A DNA stretch of 11,397 bases, taken from positions 1-11,397 of the forward strand of contig CAJGDX010000072.1 in assembly GCA_904502185.1 (NCBI GenBank), in the 5' to 3' direction. Positions 7,145-11,397 of the stretch are shown here, one piece after another. Source of the stretch: an uncultured Bacteroidaceae bacterium (GTDB lineage Bacteria > Bacteroidota > Bacteroidia > Bacteroidales > Bacteroidaceae). Each line of letters begins with the position of its first letter. Positions within the stretch are counted from its first letter, which is position 1. The translations under genes were made by a program, and so were the position numbers. Below the pieces are notes generated by a model. It was not told the DNA's origin and made no database searches. It was given only the letters and a program-made list of their open reading frames with translations.

Positions 7145-9067
7145 ATGGAAAGAAAATTTGTACTGCCCAAAGTTGGCGAATTTTCTGCATCAGTGTCAGT
7201 AGACAGCATTTGCAGATACGAAAAAGTCCCCACCAGCATTCTTCCCACAGAAATGGATGGAGCCAAATATGCCGCATCACTCGTAGTTGATGCTATAAAC
7301 GAGCACAAAAGCGACAAGAAATTTGTCCTCGGACTCTCGACCGGACGTTCACCCATCGGCCTCTATAAAGAGTTGGTGAACATGTACAAAGAGGGCAAGG
7401 TAAGCTTCAAGAATGTAGAGGTCTACAGCCTCGACGAGTTCTACCCCATGGCGCCCAACTCGCCCCAGAGTCGCAACTACAGAATCCACGAAGAGTTCCT
7501 CAACTACGTGGATATTGCACCCGAAAACGTGCACTTCCCTGACGGCACAGTCCCCATGGACGAGGTAAACGCCTACTGCGAATCAATTGAACACAAAATC
7601 AGCGGCAAGATCGACCTGATGATTATGGGTGTAGGCGAACAGGGTCAGGTAGGTTTCAACGAACCCGGAAGTTACGCAAAATCAACAACCCGTCGTGTAC
7701 AGCTGAGCTACAGCACCCGCAAGAAACAGGACACTTTCTTCTCGAACCCCCTCGAAGTACCCAAGATGGCCATCACCATGGGACTAAACACCATAATGAA
7801 AGCCAAGCGAGTGGTACTCATCATTTGGGGCGAGGACAAAGCCAAGATTGCATACAACCTTATCGAAGGCATTGAGAACGAGAACATCCCAGTAACATGC
7901 CTCCAGGGACACAACGACATGCACGTCGTACTTGACGAGAACTCGGCACAGGAACTTACACGTGTAAAGACCCCATGGCTCATTGCCCCCCCCGTTGAAT
8001 GGAGCGATAAGCTCATCCGTAAAGCTGTACTTTGGCTATGCGAAACTGTCGACAAACCCATTCTCAAGCTCACCAACCAGGACTACGTGAAGAACTCACT
8101 CACTGACCTGCTGGAGCGTGTAGGCTCATACGACAACATAAACATCAAGGTATTCAACGACATACAGCACATAATTTCGGGCTGGCCCGGTGGAAAACCC
8201 AACACCGACGACTCAACACGTCCCGTACCCTCGAACCCCTACCCCAAGAGAATCATCATCTTCTCGCCCCACCCCGACGACGATGTAATCTCCATGGGTG
8301 GAACATTCAACCGCCTTGTACAGCAGGGACACGACGTACATGTGGCCTACCAGACATCGGGCAACGTGGCTGTGTACGACGATGTAGTGTTGCAGAACAT
8401 CGACACAGCGCGTGAGATGGGATTCGGCGACATCTACGAAGATATAAAATCTGTCATTGAGTCGAAAAAGACCGGTTCGCCCGAACCCCGTCGCCTGCTT
8501 GAGATTAAGGGTGCCATCCGCCGTGCCGAGGCACGCGCAGCCTGCCGCACACTAGGCCTCGACGACAGAACAAACGCACACTTCCTCAACCTCCCCTTCT
8601 ACGAAACAGGAGGCATAAAGAAGGGCGAACTCACAGAAAAGGATATCGACATTGTAGTCGAGCTCATGCAGAAGGTGAAACCCCATCAGATATATGCTGC
8701 CGGCGACCTCACCGACCCCCACGGCACACACCGCGTATGCGTTGAGGCAGTGCTTCGCGCCTTCGACAGACTGAAGGACGAGGAGTGGGCAAAGGAGTGC
8801 CATATATGGCTCTATCGCGGCGCATGGCAGGAGTGGGATCTTGCAGTGGCAGACATGGCAGTACCCTTGAGCCCTGCCGAAATGATAAGAAAGCGTCACG
8901 CCATCTTCCGCCACCTGTCGCAGAAGGACATTGTACCCTTCCCCGGCGAGGACTCACGCGAATTCTGGGAGCGTGCCGAAGAGCGCATGCAGAACACTGC
9001 ACACATTTTCGACAAGATAGGACTTCCCGAATATCAGGCAATCGAACTTTTTGTAAAACTATGCTAA
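7145..9067 (+). CDS. NagB-like + PIG-L/LmbE deacetylase fusion protein
   Basis: A 640-residue cytoplasmic protein without a signal peptide. Residues about 35-285 form a glucosamine-6-phosphate deaminase (NagB)-like domain: GLSTGRSP (63-70) is the phosphate loop, and YSLDEF gives D97, equivalent to E. coli D72. In the catalytic loop the usual GNDGHIAFNEP reads GEQGQVGFNEP. Q166 and Q168 therefore replace the catalytic D141 and H143, while E173 (E148) is kept. Residues about 365-560 form a PIG-L/LmbE-type deacetylase domain with PHPDDD (H376, D378, D379) and DPHGTHR (H526, H529), an intact zinc site. Conversion of GlcNAc-6-phosphate to fructose-6-phosphate by one polypeptide would be the naive reading, but the first half lacks key residues, so a true deaminase activity is doubtful. 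Long proteins with this architecture are usually annotated 'glucosamine-6-phosphate deaminase' in Bacteroides. It starts 8 bases after the maturase gene. Confidence 0.85.
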   Translation: MERKFVLPKVGEFSASVSVDSICRYEKVPTSILPTEMDGAKYAASLVVDAINEHKSDKKFVLGLSTGRSPIGLYKELVNMYKEGKVSFKNVEVYSLDEFYPMAPNSPQSRNYRIHEEFLNYVDIAPENVHFPDGTVPMDEVNAYCESIEHKISGKIDLMIMGVGEQGQVGFNEPGSYAKSTTRRVQLSYSTRKKQDTFFSNPLEVPKMAITMGLNTIMKAKRVVLIIWGEDKAKIAYNLIEGIENENIPVTCLQGHNDMHVVLDENSAQELTRVKTPWLIAPPVEWSDKLIRKAVLWLCETVDKPILKLTNQDYVKNSLTDLLERVGSYDNINIKVFNDIQHIISGWPGGKPNTDDSTRPVPSNPYPKRIIIFSPHPDDDVISMGGTFNRLVQQGHDVHVAYQTSGNVAVYDDVVLQNIDTAREMGFGDIYEDIKSVIESKKTGSPEPRRLLEIKGAIRRAEARAACRTLGLDDRTNAHFLNLPFYETGGIKKGELTEKDIDIVVELMQKVKPHQIYAAGDLTDPHGTHRVCVEAVLRAFDRLKDEEWAKECHIWLYRGAWQEWDLAVADMAVPLSPAEMIRKRHAIFRHLSQKDIVPFPGEDSREFWERAEERMQNTAHIFDKIGLPEYQAIELFVKLC

Positions 9068-9077
9068 AAATCAGGCT

Positions 9078-10925
9078 GTGAAAAAACATACATTTTACGG
9101 TTACATACTCACAATTTTTCTCGCCGCCATTGCAATATGCTCGTGCGGTGAGAAAAAAACAACCATCGAAGCACGCAACTCTGCAATATATGTGAACGAC
9201 ACGCTGAAGGTGATTACATCTGCCGAGGTCGACTATGCACGCATCCCGCGCGAATATTGGGAACACCGTCTCGAAAACATCCGCTGCATGGGAGTAAACA
9301 CCATTACAGTGAAAATTCCCTGGATGTTGCACGAGCCACAGGAGGGCATGTTCAACTTCGAAGGAATGAACGACGTGAAAGCCTTCTGCAGCATAGCCAA
9401 GGAGAAGGAACTGCTTGTGTGGTTGCACCTGGGCCCCTACGTAGGCGCCGAGTGGGACATGGGCGGCATGCCCTGGTGGCTGCTCAACGTCAATGGCATC
9501 AGACTGCGCAGCAACAACAAGCCATTCATGCAGCATGTCGAACGCTATTTCGATGCACTTGGCAAGGAGCTTTCGGGCTCGCTCTTAGACAATGGCGGTA
9601 ACATCGCATTCATACAGATAGAAGAGTCGCAAGGCATTGAAAAAGCCGACAAGGGCTACCTGCAAGCCGTGTACGACTGCGCAAAAAAAGCCGGATTCAA
9701 CAGCGGACTGATGTTTACGGCAGCAACAAAGAACAACTTCATGGTGACAGCGCTCGACAGCGCATTCATCTCGCTCGACATCGACTCGCGTCAAAAAGCC
9801 GACGAACACTTCACCGGAGTGCTTAAATACCGCTACGATGCACCCCTCGTATGCTCGTCGCTCGGTGGGGACTACAAAACCGTATGGGGCGGCGAGAGTG
9901 CAGCACGCAACTGGAACAAGGTATTCATGCGCATGTTCGAAATGCTGGAAAAAGGAACCTCGGTAAGCATCAACGGAATGGTAGCCGGAACATCCTTCGG
10001 ACATACCGCCGGAGCATCGATGGCCGACGGCAACTACAAGCCCTACGTCACCGTACACAACAGCGACGGACTGCTGAAACTGTGGGGAGGAGTCGACGAC
10101 GAATTCTACAAAAAATTCCGCCGCACAATCTTCACCTACGCACAGGAGGACAACAAAAGACAGGACAATCCGCGCCCTGCACCCAACCTTTCATCGTTCC
10201 CCGAACGAAAAGTGGTAGAGGTTGCACCCCTGTTCGACAATCTGCCCGAACCCACCGAAGCACAGAGTCCCAAGACCATGGAACAGCTGGGCTACGGCTA
10301 CGGCGCAGTGCTCTACACCACCCTGCTGCCCGAAGTTGCAGAAGGCACAAAGTTGCTTCTGCCCGGCGTACACGACTATGCGCAGGTATTTATAAATGAC
10401 ACACCTGTGGGACACATCGACAGACGCGAAAACAGTTCAGAGCTGACATTGCCCAAGATAGCAGAAGGCGCAAAGCTTGAAATTCTGGTAGATGCAACCG
10501 GACGCGTTGCCGACGTCAAAGGCTACAAGGACTACAAAGGTCTTACCGAAAAGATTGAATTGCAGACAGCCGACGGCAACAAAAAGGAGTTACAAAACTG
10601 GAAGATGTACTCGTTGCCCGCAGAATACTCATTTGCATCATCGCGCAACTATCAAAAATGCGAAAATGAGAAACGCCCCGGTTACTATCGCACCACATTC
10701 AAGAAATCCGGCGAAGGCGACCTCTATCTATACATGGGCGCATGGGGCAAAGGCGAAGTGTGGCTCAACGGCAAATCGTTGGGACGCTACTGGCACTGCG
10801 GTCCACAGTACACACTATATGTACCCGGATGCTGGCTGAAAGAGGGCGACAACGAACTGGTCATTCTCGACCTGATAGGCCCAACCGAAGCAGTAGTAAA
10901 GGGTATCGACTATTCATTCATGTAA
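9078..10925 (+). CDS. GH35 beta-galactosidase-like lipoprotein, catalytic Glu lost
   Basis: A 615-residue protein starting at GTG (9078), since no in-frame ATG lies nearby. Its signal peptide ends in ICSC (C23), so it is probably a lipoprotein. Residues about 35-345 follow the GH35 TIM barrel closely: SAEVDYARIPREYWEHRL (48-65), WMLHEPQEGMFNFEG (82-96) and GPYVGAEWDMGGMPWWLL (119-136). The C-terminal part has the jelly-roll signature KGEVWLNGKSLGRYW (558-572). Both catalytic glutamates are absent. The acid/base motif ENEYG reads EESQG (182-186, Ser184 at the Glu), and the nucleophile motif TEFWDGWF reads SSLGGDYK (260-267, Ser261 at the Glu), by gapless alignment. Other sugar-site positions also differ (HYPRIP to DYARIP; FHGGTNFG to MVAGTSFG). 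It may bind galactosides or have another role rather than hydrolyse them. It is the last gene of the operon, 10 bases after the NagB/PIG-L gene. Confidence 0.85.
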   Translation: MKKHTFYGYILTIFLAAIAICSCGEKKTTIEARNSAIYVNDTLKVITSAEVDYARIPREYWEHRLENIRCMGVNTITVKIPWMLHEPQEGMFNFEGMNDVKAFCSIAKEKELLVWLHLGPYVGAEWDMGGMPWWLLNVNGIRLRSNNKPFMQHVERYFDALGKELSGSLLDNGGNIAFIQIEESQGIEKADKGYLQAVYDCAKKAGFNSGLMFTAATKNNFMVTALDSAFISLDIDSRQKADEHFTGVLKYRYDAPLVCSSLGGDYKTVWGGESAARNWNKVFMRMFEMLEKGTSVSINGMVAGTSFGHTAGASMADGNYKPYVTVHNSDGLLKLWGGVDDEFYKKFRRTIFTYAQEDNKRQDNPRPAPNLSSFPERKVVEVAPLFDNLPEPTEAQSPKTMEQLGYGYGAVLYTTLLPEVAEGTKLLLPGVHDYAQVFINDTPVGHIDRRENSSELTLPKIAEGAKLEILVDATGRVADVKGYKDYKGLTEKIELQTADGNKKELQNWKMYSLPAEYSFASSRNYQKCENEKRPGYYRTTFKKSGEGDLYLYMGAWGKGEVWLNGKSLGRYWHCGPQYTLYVPGCWLKEGDNELVILDLIGPTEAVVKGIDYSFM

Positions 10926-10953
10926 ATCAACGTCTTACAACGAGAAAAACACC

Positions 10954-10999
10954 AACATCAGTGTGGGCGTGCATTTGTTTGCACGCCCACACTGATGTT
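10954..10999. terminator. Perfect 20-bp stem hairpin after the operon
   Basis: Positions 10954-10973 pair without mismatch with 10980-10999 around a 6-base loop (tttgtt). It begins 28 bases after the stop codon of the GH35-like gene and most likely ends the operon. The plus-strand tail is only moderately T-rich (attatatgcc); on the minus strand the stem is followed by GGTGTTTTT, so it could also stop leftward reads. Confidence 0.8.
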
Positions 11000-11017
11000 A
11001 TTATATGCCATCTTTCT

Positions 11018-11041
11018 ATTCTTTTTTATGTAAAAAAGAAT
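11018..11041. repeat. Short A/T inverted repeat
   Basis: ATTCTTTTTTA (11018-11028) is the exact reverse complement of TAAAAAAGAAT (11031-11041), with 2 bases between. It could be a second weak terminator behind the long stem or an operator in front of the next gene, 20 bases upstream of that gene's possible -7 element. Confidence 0.5.
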
Positions 11042-11060
11042 TATAGGTACAAAAATGTAG

Positions 11061-11068
11061 TATATTAG
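11061..11068 (+). promoter_or_regulatory. Possible -7 element of the downstream lipoprotein gene
   Basis: TATATTAG matches TAnnTTTG at 7 of 8 positions and lies about 70 bases before the ATG at 11139. There is no recognisable -33 TTTG at the usual distance, so the call is weak. The region 11000-11138 is AT-rich and shows no other gene. Confidence 0.35.
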
Positions 11069-11138
11069 CGACAAGAAACTTTATTTGTGTCTGGCATAGT
11101 AGGTTTCAATAAAAATACAGAAGTAAATATGAATAATC

Positions 11139-11397
11139 ATGAAAAAAGCTGTTGTTTTTATTTTCGTTTTATCACTATTGGTTGCATGCAGTTCCCATCG
11201 TAAAGATTATAGTTACCTTTACACCAAAGAAAGCAAATATGATATTAGCAAAGATGTAGTATCTCCTTATATCGGTAGATGGAATTGGGTCTATTACAAT
11301 CTTAGTAAAGGAGAGTGTATAACTATGGATATTGGCGAACGAAATGATTCATTGATGATAACATTATCTTATACACTTAATCAAGCAAGATTTGTAG
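11139..11397 (+). CDS. Small hypothetical lipoprotein, 3' end outside the window
   Basis: The first 86 codons of a gene that runs off the window. The protein begins MKKAVVFIFVLSLLVACSSH, a textbook lipoprotein signal with lipobox LVAC (Cys17). The mature part contains YIGRWNWVYYN and NDSLMITLSYTL, which suggests a small beta-rich fold as in many uncharacterised Bacteroidetes lipoproteins; I do not recognise a family. An ATG 10 bases upstream (11129) is in another frame and soon meets a stop, so 11139 is the start. Codon use is markedly more A/T-rich than in the operon, and the hairpin at 10954-10999 lies between them, so it is probably a separate unit. Confidence 0.75.
   Translation, partial: MKKAVVFIFVLSLLVACSSHRKDYSYLYTKESKYDISKDVVSPYIGRWNWVYYNLSKGECITMDIGERNDSLMITLSYTLNQARFV

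Larger units (their letters stand above)
1763..10925 (+). other. Five-gene operon (CotH to GH35-like)
   Basis: Five genes on one strand are separated by 13, 12, 8 and 10 bases, with no terminator between them. A promoter-like element lies at 1668 and a strong hairpin at 10954-10999. All five share the same A- and C-rich coding strand and similar codon use, unlike the AT-rich flanks. This supports a single transcript. Four products carry or may carry export or lipid signals or act on exported proteins or sugars. Only the maturase and the NagB/PIG-L fusion are clearly cytoplasmic. Confidence 0.8.

Noticed and set aside
7145..9067. Simple bifunctional GlcNAc6P deacetylase/GlcN6P deaminase
   Set aside because: The deaminase active-site Asp and His are both Gln, so the call was limited to domain architecture.
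9600..9890. GH35 gene as a frameshifted or decaying pseudogene
   Set aside because: The frame is continuous for 615 codons, the structural motifs and C-terminal domain are conserved, and the changes at the catalytic positions are clean substitutions without indels.
1763..10925. Complete polysaccharide utilisation locus
   Set aside because: No SusC/SusD pair, no sensor-regulator and no active-looking glycoside hydrolase lies inside the window.

Overview
The window looks like chromosomal DNA from an obligately anaerobic Bacteroidales bacterium (Bacteroides/Prevotella-like; I cannot fix the genus). The reasons are promoters matching the Bacteroidetes -7 consensus TAnnTTTG, mostly A/T-rich translation starts without a strong Shine-Dalgarno, lipoprotein signals, a CotH protein of the large secreted Bacteroidetes type, and a Ser-type sulfatase beside an anaerobic sulfatase maturase.

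Layout. Positions 1-650 hold no convincing gene: a leftward consensus promoter serves something outside the window, then comes an AT-rich stretch with a short tandem repeat, then a run of hairpins ending in a probable bidirectional terminator. A metallo-beta-lactamase-fold hydrolase (653-1474) is read leftward from its own promoter at 1535-1566. The intergenic region 1475-1762 is divergent. To its right lies a tight five-gene rightward operon (1763-10925, gaps of 8 to 13 bases): a secreted discoidin + CotH-kinase protein, a Ser-type S1 sulfatase lipoprotein of the GlcNAc-6-sulfatase/mucin-desulfating kind, a radical-SAM/SPASM anaerobic sulfatase-maturating enzyme (anSME), a large NagB-like + PIG-L/LmbE deacetylase fusion, and a GH35 beta-galactosidase-like lipoprotein. 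A perfect 20-bp stem follows the operon. The last feature is the start of a small AT-rich lipoprotein gene, cut by the window edge.

How the genes may work together. The sulfatase and its maturase form an obvious pair. The other three genes suggest handling of sulfated amino-sugar/galactose glycans such as mucin or host glycosaminoglycan, though no SusC/SusD pair, regulator or other glycosidase is visible here, so this is not a complete polysaccharide utilisation locus.

The most notable observation is that two of the five operon proteins keep their family folds but have lost the catalytic residues of those families. The GH35 protein has Ser at both catalytic Glu positions, and the NagB domain has Gln in place of the catalytic Asp and His. 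The PIG-L half, the sulfatase, the maturase and the CotH acidic motif look intact. The operon may therefore do something different from the simple 'desulfate, cleave galactose, deaminate GlcN6P' reading that automatic annotation would give.
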